A stretch of 64,000 nt of DNA from Aliiruegeria sabulilitoris (GTDB lineage: Bacteria > Pseudomonadota > Alphaproteobacteria > Rhodobacterales > Rhodobacteraceae). The notes beneath the pieces were generated by a model, which worked only from the letters and a program-made list of their open reading frames with translations, made no database searches and was not told the origin of the DNA. Position 1 is the stretch's first letter, and the number at the start of each line of letters is the position of its first letter. Where the stretch lies: assembly GCF_001558155.1 (NCBI RefSeq), contig NZ_LOAS01000010.1, forward strand, positions 124,001 to 188,000. The letters are read 5' to 3'. The position numbers and the translations under genes were made by a program. Positions 10,411 through 19,999 of this stretch are shown here, one piece after another.

Positions 10411-11871
10411 ATGTCCAATCCGCTTCAATTCTCGATGGATTTCGGCAAGGTGGACCCGTCCGCGCGACGGGTGGAGGGGCAACCCCTGCGCATCCTTGTG
10501 ATGCTGGACCTGGGCCCGGGGACGCGGTCGCAGGATATACCTCTGGAGACGCGTCCGATCCTGCCTCTGGATATCGATACGTTCGAGGATCTGTTCGAGC
10601 GGGAACGGCCGGTGTTCTCGCTGGGCGAGGAGGAGATCGCGCCGCGCGAGGTGGAGGATTTCCGGCCAGACGAGATTGCGCGCAGCCTGCCGGCTTTTCA
10701 GAAGCTGAAGGATCTGCGGCGGCGGTTGCGGATGTCGGGGAGCTTCGAGGAAGCGGCGGCGGAGGTTCGGGCCCTGTTGCAGGAAGCGCCGGAAACGTGC
10801 GAGGCAGCGGCGGCTCCGGAAAGCGACAGCGACACATTTGCGCGCCTGTTGGGCAAGCCCGCAGAGGCTGCGGCTGCGCCCGCGACGCCGCAGAAGAGCT
10901 TCCTGACCGGTCTGATCCGGGACGCAGTGGCAGCGCATGTAGTCGCGGAGGAAGACCCGCGCGCGGAGCAATATGTGGCCGCGGTGGACGCGGCGCTGGC
11001 AGCCCAGATGCGGGGGATCCTGCATGATCCGGATTTTCAGGCGCTGGAGGCCGCATGGCGCGGGCTCGATTTCCTGGTCTCGCAGGTGGAGACGGATGAA
11101 GAGCTTTCCCTCCATCTGTGGAACGTGACGCGGGAGGAGTTGCTGACGTCGCTGGGCGAAGGGGCGCTTGAAGGTTCGGTTCTGGACCGACGGCTGGTCG
11201 TGGAGCGCGAAGGAACACCCTTCTCGCTGATCGTGAGCGATATTCCGTTTCGCGGCGAGATGGAGGATATGCGGCTGCTGGGGACACTGGGCGCGATCGC
11301 CGGGCGGACGGGGGGCGTTGTGCTGGCCCCTGTCGGGCCGGAGGCCTTGGGGGCGCAGAACTGGGCGGCACTGGCGGACGCTACCGGGCAGGAGATTGCC
11401 CCTTCGGTTGGCTGGACGGCCTTGCGGGAAAGCGCGGTTGGGGGCCGGATCTGCGGCTTCGGCCCGGGCTTCCTGTTGCGCTCGCCCTATGGAAAGAAAT
11501 TCGACCCGGTCGAAGGGTTCACCTTCGAGGAACTGGAGCGGCCCGGGGAAGAGCCGGAGGCGTTGCTGTGGGGCGCGGCATCGGTGATTGGCGCGGTGCT
11601 GATCGCACAGGCCTACCGTCAGGAAGGATGGGACGCATGGCTGCGCGGCAATCTCGACTTGGGCGACTTGCCGATGGTCTATTACGAGGCGGTCGAAGGA
11701 ACACGGCTTCTGCCCTGCGCGGAGGTGCTCTTGCCGGAGCGCGCGGTGGAGCGGATCAAGGCCACGGGACTGGTACCTCTGGTGGCCAATCGGAGCCAGA
11801 ACCTCGTGCGGCTGCCAGGTGTGCAGACGATTTCGGGTGAAGACGGGCAAGTGGGGCCATTTGGCGGCTGA
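10411..11871 (+). CDS. Orphan type VI secretion sheath protein, TssB-TssC fusion with short C-terminus
   Basis: A 486-residue protein combining both contractile-sheath subunits. Residues 24-125 resemble TssB/VipA (PLRILVMLDLG, LDIDTFEDLFE, PAFQKLKDLRRRL). An Ala-rich linker (129-162) follows. Residues 164-475 resemble TssC/VipB, with AWRGLDFLVSQ, WNVTREELL, ALRESAVGGRICGFGPGFLLRSPYG-type text near 340-365 and GLVPLVANRSQNLVRLPGVQTI near the end. Normal TssC continues for roughly 130 more residues after this point; here the frame stops. CAGGGAGG precedes the ATG at 10411. No tssA, D-M, clpV, hcp or vgrG gene is within the window. It could be a remnant, or a dedicated sheath-like protein of an unrecognised system. 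Confidence 0.82.
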   Translation: MSNPLQFSMDFGKVDPSARRVEGQPLRILVMLDLGPGTRSQDIPLETRPILPLDIDTFEDLFERERPVFSLGEEEIAPREVEDFRPDEIARSLPAFQKLKDLRRRLRMSGSFEEAAAEVRALLQEAPETCEAAAAPESDSDTFARLLGKPAEAAAAPATPQKSFLTGLIRDAVAAHVVAEEDPRAEQYVAAVDAALAAQMRGILHDPDFQALEAAWRGLDFLVSQVETDEELSLHLWNVTREELLTSLGEGALEGSVLDRRLVVEREGTPFSLIVSDIPFRGEMEDMRLLGTLGAIAGRTGGVVLAPVGPEALGAQNWAALADATGQEIAPSVGWTALRESAVGGRICGFGPGFLLRSPYGKKFDPVEGFTFEELERPGEEPEALLWGAASVIGAVLIAQAYRQEGWDAWLRGNLDLGDLPMVYYEAVEGTRLLPCAEVLLPERAVERIKATGLVPLVANRSQNLVRLPGVQTISGEDGQVGPFGG

Positions 11872-12409
11872 CCGACCTTGCCGCATCAAACGGGGAACAG
11901 GCGTCACTTCGCAAATCTCGATGGTTGGTTCAGGCGCGGGTCGCGCCGCCAGCCGCAGACCGCTGAAATCCAGATCCGCAAAGCCTCGTGGTAAAAGCGT
12001 TTTTGAGAATGCGAGAATCTGGTTGTCAGGCCATCTGGTCGCGGACGACCCTTCCCGCGATTGCTCGGCGCACGGGCATTGGTGGGCCGTCTGCCAGAGA
12101 TCCAATGGCTTCTCGGAAATCGCGGCCGTGACGCTGATTTCCTCATAGACTCGCTTGAAAACAACAGTATCCGCGCACACTCTCCGTGAAGCACGACAAG
12201 CGCTGAACCAAACGACGCAACCGTCACGAGATCATGTTCCGCTGGACCATGGACATCCGCCGCGTGGCAACTCGCTACAACAGGCGCCCGAAGGCCTTCC
12301 TGTCGGCGATCACCCTCGCGGCAACCATCGCTTTCTGGCTATGCGTCCTGACCCTCGTGGAGTCCCCTTCCCTCCGTCACCGCCTCGGCGACGGATCTTC
12401 CGGTGTTGA
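11872..12409. other. 538-bp gap without a confident gene
   Basis: The frame just after the TssBC stop reads LTDLAASNGEQAS for a short way in the +1 phase, hinting that the lost TssC tail may have been frameshifted, but it soon meets stops. A candidate 62-residue plus-strand ORF (12234-12422) has a basic N-terminus and one hydrophobic segment (AFLSAITLAATIAFWLCVL) but a weak ribosome-binding site, and it runs into the 3' end of the convergent aldehyde dehydrogenase gene. No RNA gene or clear terminator was recognised. Confidence 0.3.
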
Positions 12410-13855
12410 TCATTTCTCGTAGAGATAGACGGTCTTCTTCTCAAGATATTGCTCCAGACCAAACTTGCCGTCTTCGCCTCCCATGCCGGACTGCTTCCAG
12501 CCGTTGTGGAAACCCTGATGCTGTTCGCCCATGGCGCGATTGACGTAGAGCTCTCCTGCTTCCATCTCGTTGATGAATTTCTGGATGTTCGCGTGATCGC
12601 GGGAGTAGAAATAGGCCGCCAGCCCGTAGATGCTGTCCGACGCGTAGCTGATGGCCTCGTCCAGCGTCTTGAACGTGACGACAGGCAGGATGGGCCCAAA
12701 GGTCTCCTCTTCGACCGCCACATTCTCGTGACGCGTCTTCAGAACGGTCGGCTCGTACCAGAAACCCTTCTCGAACCCCTCGACAGTCGCGCGTTTGCCG
12801 CCCGTGAGCAATTCGCCCCCCTGCTCAATGCTTTCTTTGACGATCTTGTCGATATTCTCGATTTCCGCGGCATTGACCTTGGGGCTGAGGGTGGTTTCGG
12901 GATCGAGCGGATCGCCGATCTTGAGCGCTGCGACCTTGGGCAGGAAGAGCGCCATGAACTCCTCTGCAATCGCCTCGTGCAGATAGACCCGCTCGGCACA
13001 GGTGCAGACCTGGCCGCAATTTGTGAAACGCGCCCCGATCAGGATGTCGGCCGCCTTTTCCAGATCTGCGTCATCCATGACCACGAAGGGCGCCTTGCCA
13101 CCGAGTTCCAGCATAACCGGAATCATATGTTTCCCGGCCGCCTGATAGATCTGTTTTCCGGCGAAGGTGGAGCCGGTCATGGTGACCATCGCGGTCAGCG
13201 GGCTTTCGCACAGGTAGTTCCCGATCACCGAGCCCTTGCCGTTGATGATATTGAGGACGCCGGGCGGAATGCCGGCTGCGTTTGCGATCTCGCCCAGAAC
13301 TGTTGTCGTGAGCGGCGTTTCCTGGGTCGGCTTGAGGACCATCGTGTTGCCAGTGATCAGCGCCGGGCCGATCTTGCGCCCGGCAAGCGCCACGGGGAAA
13401 TTCCAGGCGGTGATGCCGACGACCACGCCGCGCGGAACCTTGTGGATATAGATCTTCTCGTCGCGGCTGTCGGAGGGGAGGATATCGCCCTCGATGGTCA
13501 TGGCATTGTCGCAGGCGTAATCGATGAAGCTTGCGGCTGCACCGACGTCGATCCGCGCAAGGTCGAGGATCTTGCCCTGTTCCAGCGTTACCATCCTGGA
13601 CAGTTCCTCAAGCCTGTCCCGAATGCCCTGCGCGAACCTGCGCAGAATGGCCTGCCGCTCGCGGGCAGGCGTTGCCGCCCAATCCTTCTGTGCGGCCTTG
13701 GCAGCAAGAAGGGCTTTCTCCGCTTCGCTGATCGGCGAGGCCGGGATCTGACCGATCACCTCTCCAGTGGCCGGGTTTAGGACCTTGATGACCTCATCTG
13801 TCGGTGCCTCGACGAACGCGCCGTTGATGAAGTTCACGTTGTTTCTGAATTCCAT
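12410..13855 (-). CDS. aldA: Aldehyde dehydrogenase, lactaldehyde/glycolaldehyde dehydrogenase-like
   Basis: NAD-dependent aldehyde dehydrogenase (481 aa), closest in recalled sequence to Escherichia coli AldA. Landmarks: [15 protein letters not shown] around residue 140, [20 protein letters not shown], the catalytic Glu in [12 protein letters not shown] (about 247), the nucleophilic Cys in [15 protein letters not shown] (about 281), and the terminal AldA-type [18 protein letters not shown]. The start ATG at 13855 has a GA-rich stretch upstream. It lies 14 bases after the enolase-family gene at the end of the sugar transport operon. It would oxidise the short aldehyde produced by sugar-acid breakdown to an organic acid; the exact substrate is not determinable. 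Confidence 0.9.
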   Translation of the reverse strand: MEFRNNVNFINGAFVEAPTDEVIKVLNPATGEVIGQIPASPISEAEKALLAAKAAQKDWAATPARERQAILRRFAQGIRDRLEELSRMVTLEQGKILDLARIDVGAAASFIDYACDNAMTIEGDILPSDSRDEKIYIHKVPRGVVVGITAWNFPVALAGRKIGPALITGNTMVLKPTQETPLTTTVLGEIANAAGIPPGVLNIINGKGSVIGNYLCESPLTAMVTMTGSTFAGKQIYQAAGKHMIPVMLELGGKAPFVVMDDADLEKAADILIGARFTNCGQVCTCAERVYLHEAIAEEFMALFLPKVAALKIGDPLDPETTLSPKVNAAEIENIDKIVKESIEQGGELLTGGKRATVEGFEKGFWYEPTVLKTRHENVAVEEETFGPILPVVTFKTLDEAISYASDSIYGLAAYFYSRDHANIQKFINEMEAGELYVNRAMGEQHQGFHNGWKQSGMGGEDGKFGLEQYLEKKTVYLYEK

Positions 13856-13869
13856 TGGACCAGATCTCT

Positions 13870-14967
13870 TCAGGCCGCCATGTCCGCGGCGGCGTTCAGT
13901 TTGTCCCAGTCGAAGGTCACGCCGATACCGGGTGCGTTCGGGGCGACACCGAGGCCGTCCTCGAGCACGACGGGGCGCGTCGTGTAGCGATCGATCGGGA
14001 AGGAATGCAGTTCGACCCAGCCGCCATTGGGCTGCGCCGAAACCAGCGAAATGTGCAACTCCTGCATGCCGTGCGAGCAGACAGGAATGCCGTGTTTGCG
14101 GGAAAGCTCCGCCACCTGGAGCCAGCCGGTGATGCCGCCGCAATTGGACGCGTCGGGCTGGATGAAGGAGAGGCGGGCCTGTTCGAAAGCGTATTCGAAC
14201 TCGTGGATCGTGTGCAGGTTCTCGCCCATGGCGAGCGGGAAACCGGTCTCCTCGACGATGCGGCCGTAGCCGGCGTAGTCGTCGGGGATCGTCGGCTCCT
14301 CGAACCAGAGCAGATCATAGGGCCTGAAGGCCTTCGCCGCCTCGATGGCCTGTTCGACGCTCATGGAATAGTTCGCATCGACCATGAAAGCAGCATCCGG
14401 CCCGATCAGATCGCGCACCGCGGCGATGCGCTCCACGTCTTCGGCCAATGTGGGCTGCCCAATCTTGATCTTGATCCCGTTGGCGCCTTTGGCGAGGTAG
14501 CCACGGATCGAGTCGAGCAGCTTGGGCAGAGGGAAGTTCAGGTCGATGCCGCCAAAGTAGCAGTTGCATCGGTTCGATGCCCCGCCCGCCATCTGCCAGA
14601 GCGGCTTGCCCGCCCGCTTGCAGCGCGCATCCCACAGCGCGCCGTCGCAGGCCGAGATGGCGAAGGAGGCGATGCCGCCACGGGCGACGTAATGGACGTG
14701 CCATTGCATCGCCTCGTAGAGCGCCTCGACCTCGGTGCCGTCCCTGCCCAGAAGGAAGGGCTTCAGGTCATGCTCGATCATCGCCAGGATCGACCAACCG
14801 CCCTTGCCGCCGGTATAGGTGTAGCCCGTCCCCTCGCTGCCGTCGTCGAAGCCGATGGTGACGGTGATCAGTTCGAAATGGGAATGGTCGCCGTGCTTGG
14901 CATCGGTCAGCACTTCATCGAGAGGCACCGCGAAATGCTGTGCCTTGAGAGAGATGATTTTTGCCAT
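13870..14967 (-). CDS. Mandelate racemase/muconate lactonizing enzyme family, probable sugar-acid dehydratase
   Basis: Enolase-superfamily enzyme (365 aa). The proton-abstracting KxK pair is seen in GIKIKIGQP; metal ligands follow in [20 protein letters not shown] and the GEN segment; [11 protein letters not shown] and the catalytic-His region [11 protein letters not shown] come next. This KxK/His arrangement belongs to the mandelate racemase subgroup, which contains galactarate/talarate, rhamnonate and similar acid-sugar dehydratases. AGGGAG precedes the ATG, 2 bases after the upstream permease stop. Co-transcription with a YtfQ-type importer and AldA suggests breakdown of an aldonate or aldarate derived from galactose-like sugars; specificity is inference. 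Confidence 0.88.
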   Translation of the reverse strand: MAKIISLKAQHFAVPLDEVLTDAKHGDHSHFELITVTIGFDDGSEGTGYTYTGGKGGWSILAMIEHDLKPFLLGRDGTEVEALYEAMQWHVHYVARGGIASFAISACDGALWDARCKRAGKPLWQMAGGASNRCNCYFGGIDLNFPLPKLLDSIRGYLAKGANGIKIKIGQPTLAEDVERIAAVRDLIGPDAAFMVDANYSMSVEQAIEAAKAFRPYDLLWFEEPTIPDDYAGYGRIVEETGFPLAMGENLHTIHEFEYAFEQARLSFIQPDASNCGGITGWLQVAELSRKHGIPVCSHGMQELHISLVSAQPNGGWVELHSFPIDRYTTRPVVLEDGLGVAPNAPGIGVTFDWDKLNAAADMAA

Positions 14968-14969
14968 GT

Positions 14970-15965
14970 TCAGGCTCCCTGTTTTGATCCCGCGCGGGAG
15001 ACGCGCGATTGCAGGAGGATAACGACGAAGAGGAAGAGGCCCCGGATCACCATCTGCCAATAGGCAGAGAAGGAGATGACACCGCGTCCGTTCTCGAAGT
15101 TCAGGATGTTGAAGACGAGGCCGAGCAGCAGCGCTCCCGCGACGGTCGCCGGCACCGAGCCCAGCCCACCGGTCAGCAGCGTGCCACCGACAACCACCGA
15201 AGCGATGGCCGAGAGCTCCCATCCCACGCCTTCCAGCGGCTGACCGGCTCCGAAGCCAGAGGCCAGTATCACGCCGGCGAGGCCTGCACAGCCTCCGGAA
15301 AGAATGTAGACGAATGCCTTGGCGCGGTTGACGGGCAGGCCCATCATCTTGGTCGCGTCCTCGCCACCGCCGATGGCTTCGACAGTGCGCCCGATGGAGG
15401 TTTTCTCCAGCACGATCCAGAGTGCCACGGCGAGGATCGCCACAACGATGATCGACCAGGGCAGTAGCCCGCCTACATTGTTCATGCCGAATTTGGTGAA
15501 GTTCGATCCCCAGTCGACCGAGATGGTCTGCCGCCCCGAGATCACCAGCGCGCCGCCTTTGGCGCCGAGCATGGTGGCCAGCGTGGCAATGAAGGGGGGG
15601 ATTCGCATGGCGATGACGAAGAAGGCGTTGATGCTGCCGATGGCCATGCCGGCGAGGATTCCGCCCGGAAGTGCCACCTGGATGCCATAGGGCGACAGGT
15701 AGGCCACGCAAACGCTGGTGAAGGCCACCACGGAGCCGACCGAGAGGTCGATCCCTCCGGTCATGATGACGAAGCACATGCCAAGCGCGATGGCGATGAA
15801 CATCGAGTTGTAGTTGAGGAAGGAGGAGATGTTGTAGGCGCCGGCGAAGTTCTCGTAGCGCATCGCTCCGAAGGCGATCATGACGATCAGCGCAAGCCAC
15901 ACGCCCATGGACTGACCGTTGCCCTGGATATAGCGGCGCAGGTCGAATGTGTTCTGGTCGAGCAT
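14970..15965 (-). CDS. yjfF: Sugar ABC transporter permease, YjfF-like
   Basis: Inner-membrane permease (331 aa) of the ribose/galactofuranose type (BPD_transp_2 family). About nine hydrophobic segments are visible. The family signature [16 protein letters not shown] lies around residues 70-85, and [23 protein letters not shown] occurs near residue 270. It is the second of two different permeases in the operon, as in the ytfQRT-yjfF system, and is separated from the first by only 6 bases and from the enolase-family gene by 2. The two permeases probably form a heterodimer. Confidence 0.92.
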   Translation of the reverse strand: MLDQNTFDLRRYIQGNGQSMGVWLALIVMIAFGAMRYENFAGAYNISSFLNYNSMFIAIALGMCFVIMTGGIDLSVGSVVAFTSVCVAYLSPYGIQVALPGGILAGMAIGSINAFFVIAMRIPPFIATLATMLGAKGGALVISGRQTISVDWGSNFTKFGMNNVGGLLPWSIIVVAILAVALWIVLEKTSIGRTVEAIGGGEDATKMMGLPVNRAKAFVYILSGGCAGLAGVILASGFGAGQPLEGVGWELSAIASVVVGGTLLTGGLGSVPATVAGALLLGLVFNILNFENGRGVISFSAYWQMVIRGLFLFVVILLQSRVSRAGSKQGA

Positions 15966-15971
15966 CTGGGG

Positions 15972-16988
15972 TTACTCCTTCCGGCCTTGCTGCACATAGA
16001 CAGCCAGCACGATGATCCCGGCCTTGGCGATCAGCGCGACCTCGTCGGCGACGCCATTGGCGAGCAGCGTATATTTGACGAGCTGGATGATGACGGCGCC
16101 AAGCACGGCCCCGAAGATCGGCGCCTTGCCGCCCATCAGCAGCGTGCCACCGACCACGGCGCTCGCGATGGCGTCCAGTTCCATCAGGTTGCCGATGCGG
16201 GCCGCGTCGGAGGCCGAGTTGATGGCGACAACGATGAGCCCGGCGATACCGGACAGCCCCGCTGAGATCACGTAGACGCCCGTCTTCACGCGGCGCACCG
16301 GGGTTCCGGTCAGCTTCGCGGCCTTCTCGTTGCCGCCCACCGCGAGGATACGGCGGCCGAACAGCGTACGGTTGACGATGTAGAAGAAGATGATGGCGAT
16401 CACGAGCACGAGCCAGCCCTGGAAAGGCAGGCCGAGGATCTTGCCGGTGCCTAGATAGGAAAAGCCGGGATGTGTGAAGGTCTGCAGGTTGCCGTTCGTC
16501 AGCACCTGCGCGATGCCGCGCCCGGAGATGAAGAAGATCAGCGTGGCGATGATCGGCTGCACGCCGAGATAGGCCACGAGCGCCCCGTTGAAGAGGCCGC
16601 AAAGCAGCGCCACGAGTATCGGCACGATGATCGAGGCGGCCAGCCCGAGCCCTGGATAGGCCTGTGCGAAATCGCTGAGGAAAATCAGCGGCGCCAACGC
16701 GCCCGCCACGGCCATCACGGCGCCGACCGAGAGGTCGATACCGGCGGTGGCGATGACCAGCGTCATGCCGACGGCGACGATGGCAATGGTCGCCACCTGC
16801 GAGATATTCACAAAGAGCGTCTGCAATTGCAGGAAGTTCGGCGTGATGGCGATATTGATCAGGAGCAGCACCACCAGTGCGATGAGGCCCCCGTATTTGC
16901 TGAGCATCCTTGTGTCGAGGCCGGGCATGGCGGTGTTCCTGCTTTGGCCCGGGCGCGGACCCGGAGGGGTTTGGGTGATGTCGGTCAT
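15972..16988 (-). CDS. ytfT: Sugar ABC transporter permease, YtfT-like
   Basis: First permease of the sugar importer (338 aa). A polar, proline-rich N-terminus of about 30 residues precedes the first membrane segment. The conserved [18 protein letters not shown] and [21 protein letters not shown] segments are the usual BPD_transp_2 markers. Its ATG overlaps the stop of the ATP-binding protein gene (ATGA), indicating coupled translation. The final residues QQGRKE form a short cytoplasmic tail. Confidence 0.92.
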   Translation of the reverse strand: MTDITQTPPGPRPGQSRNTAMPGLDTRMLSKYGGLIALVVLLLINIAITPNFLQLQTLFVNISQVATIAIVAVGMTLVIATAGIDLSVGAVMAVAGALAPLIFLSDFAQAYPGLGLAASIIVPILVALLCGLFNGALVAYLGVQPIIATLIFFISGRGIAQVLTNGNLQTFTHPGFSYLGTGKILGLPFQGWLVLVIAIIFFYIVNRTLFGRRILAVGGNEKAAKLTGTPVRRVKTGVYVISAGLSGIAGLIVVAINSASDAARIGNLMELDAIASAVVGGTLLMGGKAPIFGAVLGAVIIQLVKYTLLANGVADEVALIAKAGIIVLAVYVQQGRKE

Positions 16989-18523
16989 GCGGCGGCGTCC
17001 TTGCCCTGCTCGTCATGGGACTGCGCGATGGCGCCGATCAAGGTTTCCTCGGTGATGCCGGGGTTTTGCAGCTCGGAGACGGACTTGCCGTCTTGCAGCA
17101 CCACGATCCGGTCGGCGCCTTCCACGAGTTCCTCGAATTCCGAGGAGATCAACAGAACGCCAACGCCCTTCTCGACATATTCGCGGATAATAGACTGGAT
17201 CTCGAACTTGGCGCCGACGTCCACACCGCGGGTTGGCTCATCGAGGATCAACAGGTCCGGCTCCAGCGCCAGCCAGCGCGCAAGAAGTACCTTCTGCTGG
17301 TTGCCGCCCGAGAGTTCGCGGATCGGCTGTTCGATACTGGCCAGCTTGATCCCGAGCGCCTTGACGAAGTGATGAACGATCTCTTCCTCGCGTGCCCGGT
17401 CGATCGCGCCATTGCGCACCAGTCTCGGCATCAAGGCGAGGGTCATGTTCTCGCGCACCGACATCTCGGGCACGATTCCCTCCGCCTTGCGGTCCTCGGT
17501 CAGAAAACCGATGCCGCTGCGGATCGCATCTGCCGGATCCCTGAAGCCGGCAGGGTGGGAATGGGTGGCGACCACGCCACCGCGCAGTCGGTCCATGGCG
17601 AAGATCGCCCGCGCGGCCTCGGTGCGGCCGGAGCCGAGCAGCCCGCCCAACCCGACGATCTCGCCCTTGTGGACGGACACCGTGACGTCGCGCAGGTTGC
17701 GGTCGGTATGCAGGTTGGAGGCCTCCAGCAGCAACTCGCCACGCTCATGTGTTCCCCCGCCCAGATCGGTCATGCCGGCGGCGGAAATCTCTTCGGGGTC
17801 GCGGCCGAGCATGTCGGCAATCAGCCCGAGCTTTGTTGTCTGCGCGATCTCGCGCACAGCCACGGTCTGACCGTCGCGCATGATCGTGGCGCGGTCGCAG
17901 ATATGGAACAGCTCATCAAGGAAGTGGCTGATATAGATTACGGAAATTCCCTTGTCCTTCAACCCGCGCACAACGCCGAACAGGGTCTTGACCTCGCTGT
18001 CATCGAGTGAGGAGGTCGGCTCGTCCATGATCACAAGCCGCGAGTCCAGCGAAACCGCGCGCGCAATCGCGGTAAGTTGCTGAACGGCGGTGGAATAGGT
18101 ACCGAGCGGTTGGGTCACGTCGATATGGATGCCGAAATCGGCGAGGATCTCGCGCGTGCGCCGATGCGCCGCTTTCCAGTCGATCAGGCCCAGCCGCGTG
18201 CGCGGCTCGTAGCCCATGATGACATTCTCTGTGACCGAGCGGAGCGGCACGAGGCTCAACTCCTGGTAGATCGTGGCAATGCCGTTATCCTGTGCCTCGC
18301 GCGGCGAGGTAGCATTCCACGTCTTGTCCTCGAAGGTAATCTCACCGGAATCCCTGCGATAGACGCCGGTCAGGATCTTGATGAGTGTCGATTTACCGGC
18401 GCCGTTCTGGCCGATGACGGCGTGAACTTCGCCGGGGGCGATCTCAAGTTCTGCGGATGTAAGGGCAGCGACCCCCGCAAAGGACTTGTTGATGCCCTGC
18501 ATTTTCAGGAGCGGTTGCATCAT
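16985..18523 (-). CDS. ytfR: Sugar ABC transporter ATP-binding protein, YtfR/RbsA-like
   Basis: Double-domain ATPase (512 aa) energising the sugar importer. The first nucleotide-binding half has the Walker [10 protein letters not shown] near residue 37 and the Walker [11 protein letters not shown]. The second half has the degenerate Walker [10 protein letters not shown], the [15 protein letters not shown] signature and the [12 protein letters not shown] Walker B, all typical of carbohydrate-uptake transporters of this class. Two adjacent ATGs (18523, 18520) are possible; the first has AAAGG 8 bases upstream. It follows the binding-protein gene after a 58-base spacer containing a strong hairpin. 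Confidence 0.94.
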   Translation of the reverse strand: MMQPLLKMQGINKSFAGVAALTSAELEIAPGEVHAVIGQNGAGKSTLIKILTGVYRRDSGEITFEDKTWNATSPREAQDNGIATIYQELSLVPLRSVTENVIMGYEPRTRLGLIDWKAAHRRTREILADFGIHIDVTQPLGTYSTAVQQLTAIARAVSLDSRLVIMDEPTSSLDDSEVKTLFGVVRGLKDKGISVIYISHFLDELFHICDRATIMRDGQTVAVREIAQTTKLGLIADMLGRDPEEISAAGMTDLGGGTHERGELLLEASNLHTDRNLRDVTVSVHKGEIVGLGGLLGSGRTEAARAIFAMDRLRGGVVATHSHPAGFRDPADAIRSGIGFLTEDRKAEGIVPEMSVRENMTLALMPRLVRNGAIDRAREEEIVHHFVKALGIKLASIEQPIRELSGGNQQKVLLARWLALEPDLLILDEPTRGVDVGAKFEIQSIIREYVEKGVGVLLISSEFEELVEGADRIVVLQDGKSVSELQNPGITEETLIGAIAQSHDEQGKDAAA

Positions 18524-18546
18524 GGGCCTTTCGCCAAGAACGCACA

Positions 18547-18568
18547 GGGGCCGCCCGAAGGCAGCCCC
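18547..18568 (-). other. Intercistronic UUCG hairpin between binding protein and ATPase genes
   Basis: On the minus strand GGGGCTGCC-TTCG-GGCGGCCCC pairs completely (one U-G wobble) around a UUCG tetraloop. No U-run follows. Position directly after the binding-protein stop suggests an mRNA-stabilising or attenuating element that raises binding-protein expression relative to the membrane genes. Confidence 0.7.
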
Positions 18569-18581
18569 CGGCAGGGAGGGG

Positions 18582-19556
18582 TTAATAGGCCTCGTCGATA
18601 TGATCGGCGGCGTTGTCCTTGGTGAAGATCCGGTCCTCGACCTTGACCCAGGGCGGAATGCTCTCGCCGGCGGCGTATTTGCCCATGATCTCGCAAGCGA
18701 GCGGGCCGAAGAAAGGCGAGCTTTCGACCGTGACGCCCATCTTGCCGTCGATGATCGCCTGAAGCGCATCGCGGGTACCGTCGATGGAGACAACAAGCAC
18801 GTCTTCGCCCGGCTTGCGCCCGGCCAGTTCCAGCGCCTGGATCGCACCGATGGCCATCTCGTCATTATGGGCATAGACGATGTTCACATCCGGATGCGCC
18901 TGAAGCAGCGTCTCCATGACCTGGCGGCCCATGTCACGAGCGAAGTCGCCGGTCTGGGAAGCGACGATCTCGAAACGGTCATCCTTGAGGATGTTGTCAT
19001 CGAAGCCGGACTTGCGGTCATTCGCGGGCGAGGAACCTGTCGTGCCTTCCAGCTCGACGATGATGCCCTTGTCGCCTTCGAAATTCTCGATGACCCATTC
19101 GGCCACGCGCTTGCCCTGGTCGATAAAATCGGAGCCGAGGAAGGACACATAGTGCTCGCCGGCCTTGGCGACGTTCGGGTCAACCGAGCGGTCAACAAGG
19201 AAGGTCGGGATACCGGCGGCCTGCGCCTTCATCACGGCCGGGATAAGCGGCTTCTCTTCGCGCGGCGGCAGGAAGAGCACGTCGATGCCCTGCGCGATCA
19301 TCGAATCCACGTCGGCAACCTGCTTGGCGGCAGAACCGGCCGCGTCGGTCGCGATCAGGTCCCAGTTGCAGGCCTCGGCCGTGTCATGGAACGACTTGGT
19401 TTCGGCGATCCGCCAGGGGTTGTTGCTCTCCATCTGGCTGAAGCCAACCTTGTAGCGTTCCTTTTGAGCAAGAGGGGGCGGTTCCGCCATGGCCGACATC
19501 GTGGTCAGACCAAGGCCGAAGGCGATAGCCGTCCCCATCAGAATTCTGCGTTTCAT
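18582..19556 (-). CDS. ytfQ: Sugar ABC transporter substrate-binding protein, YtfQ-like
   Basis: Periplasmic sugar receptor (324 aa) of the ribose/galactose-binding class. The signal peptide covers about residues 1-24 (MKRRIL, hydrophobic core, SAMAEP cleavage region). Mature landmarks include KVGFSQMESNNPWRIAETKS, which is a YtfQ hallmark, then LFLPPREEKPLIPAV, LVDRSV, VYAHNDEMAIGAIQALE and VVSIDGTRDAL. GGAGGAAAG precedes the ATG. It is the first gene of the operon, divergent from the GntR gene. YtfQ of E. coli binds galactofuranose; the same ligand is possible but not shown. Confidence 0.92.
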   Translation of the reverse strand: MKRRILMGTAIAFGLGLTTMSAMAEPPPLAQKERYKVGFSQMESNNPWRIAETKSFHDTAEACNWDLIATDAAGSAAKQVADVDSMIAQGIDVLFLPPREEKPLIPAVMKAQAAGIPTFLVDRSVDPNVAKAGEHYVSFLGSDFIDQGKRVAEWVIENFEGDKGIIVELEGTTGSSPANDRKSGFDDNILKDDRFEIVASQTGDFARDMGRQVMETLLQAHPDVNIVYAHNDEMAIGAIQALELAGRKPGEDVLVVSIDGTRDALQAIIDGKMGVTVESSPFFGPLACEIMGKYAAGESIPPWVKVEDRIFTKDNAADHIDEAY

Positions 19557-19999
19557 AGACTTTCCTCCACTGGTTTTGCGGCAATGGTCCCTCCCCTGCC
19601 GCCAATACGGGTCGCCCCTGATTTCGAAGCCACCCACGTCCACGAAGCACCTGAAGGCTTCATGATTACTTCAACGCCCCCTTCGGAACGCCAAACTCCA
19701 CTCCTGGATCCGATTACCCAACCTCATGCGCTGGCACTCATCGAACCCGAAATCGCCATTGGTCGCCGCTTTGGCCGACTTCAGCTTGCGGCCATGGTTA
19801 CCCAACTATCGCATCTTGGTTCTACCAAAATGTTCTCGTGAGGCTACCGGATAAAATGTATACGTCAAGAAATTTCTTCATGGGTAACCATCTCGACCAA
19901 ATACCAGCTAAAAACCGGCCGGAATGGGTTGAAAGAAATTGAAATTCTGGATTTGGGTGGATATTATCCGCCTTGTTGTCATACCAAGGACGAGAAACG
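19557..19999. promoter_or_regulatory. Divergent promoter region of the sugar operon and gntR, with FadR-like operators
   Basis: This 443-bp intergenic region contains no gene. Three related dyads lie in its middle. TTGGTTCTACCAA (19816-19828) is a perfect 5-bp palindrome around 3 bases and matches the TGGT-N3-ACCA type of site bound by FadR-subfamily GntR proteins. ATGGTTACCCA (19794-19804) and its exact complement TGGGTAACCAT (19881-19891) flank it 76 bases apart, and each is itself near-palindromic. The layout fits cooperative binding or looping by the GntR protein encoded at 20000. The regulator-site pairing is inference. Confidence 0.55.

Noticed and set aside
10396-12180. Minus-strand open frame of 594 codons opposite the TssBC gene
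   Set aside because: Composition is Arg/Gln/Pro-rich and no motif is present; the opposite strand carries a good ribosome-binding site and TssB/TssC motifs.
14968-17016. Upstream extension of the enolase-family frame through both permease genes
   Set aside because: Only the last 365 codons match a protein family; the extension is an out-of-frame shadow of the two permeases.
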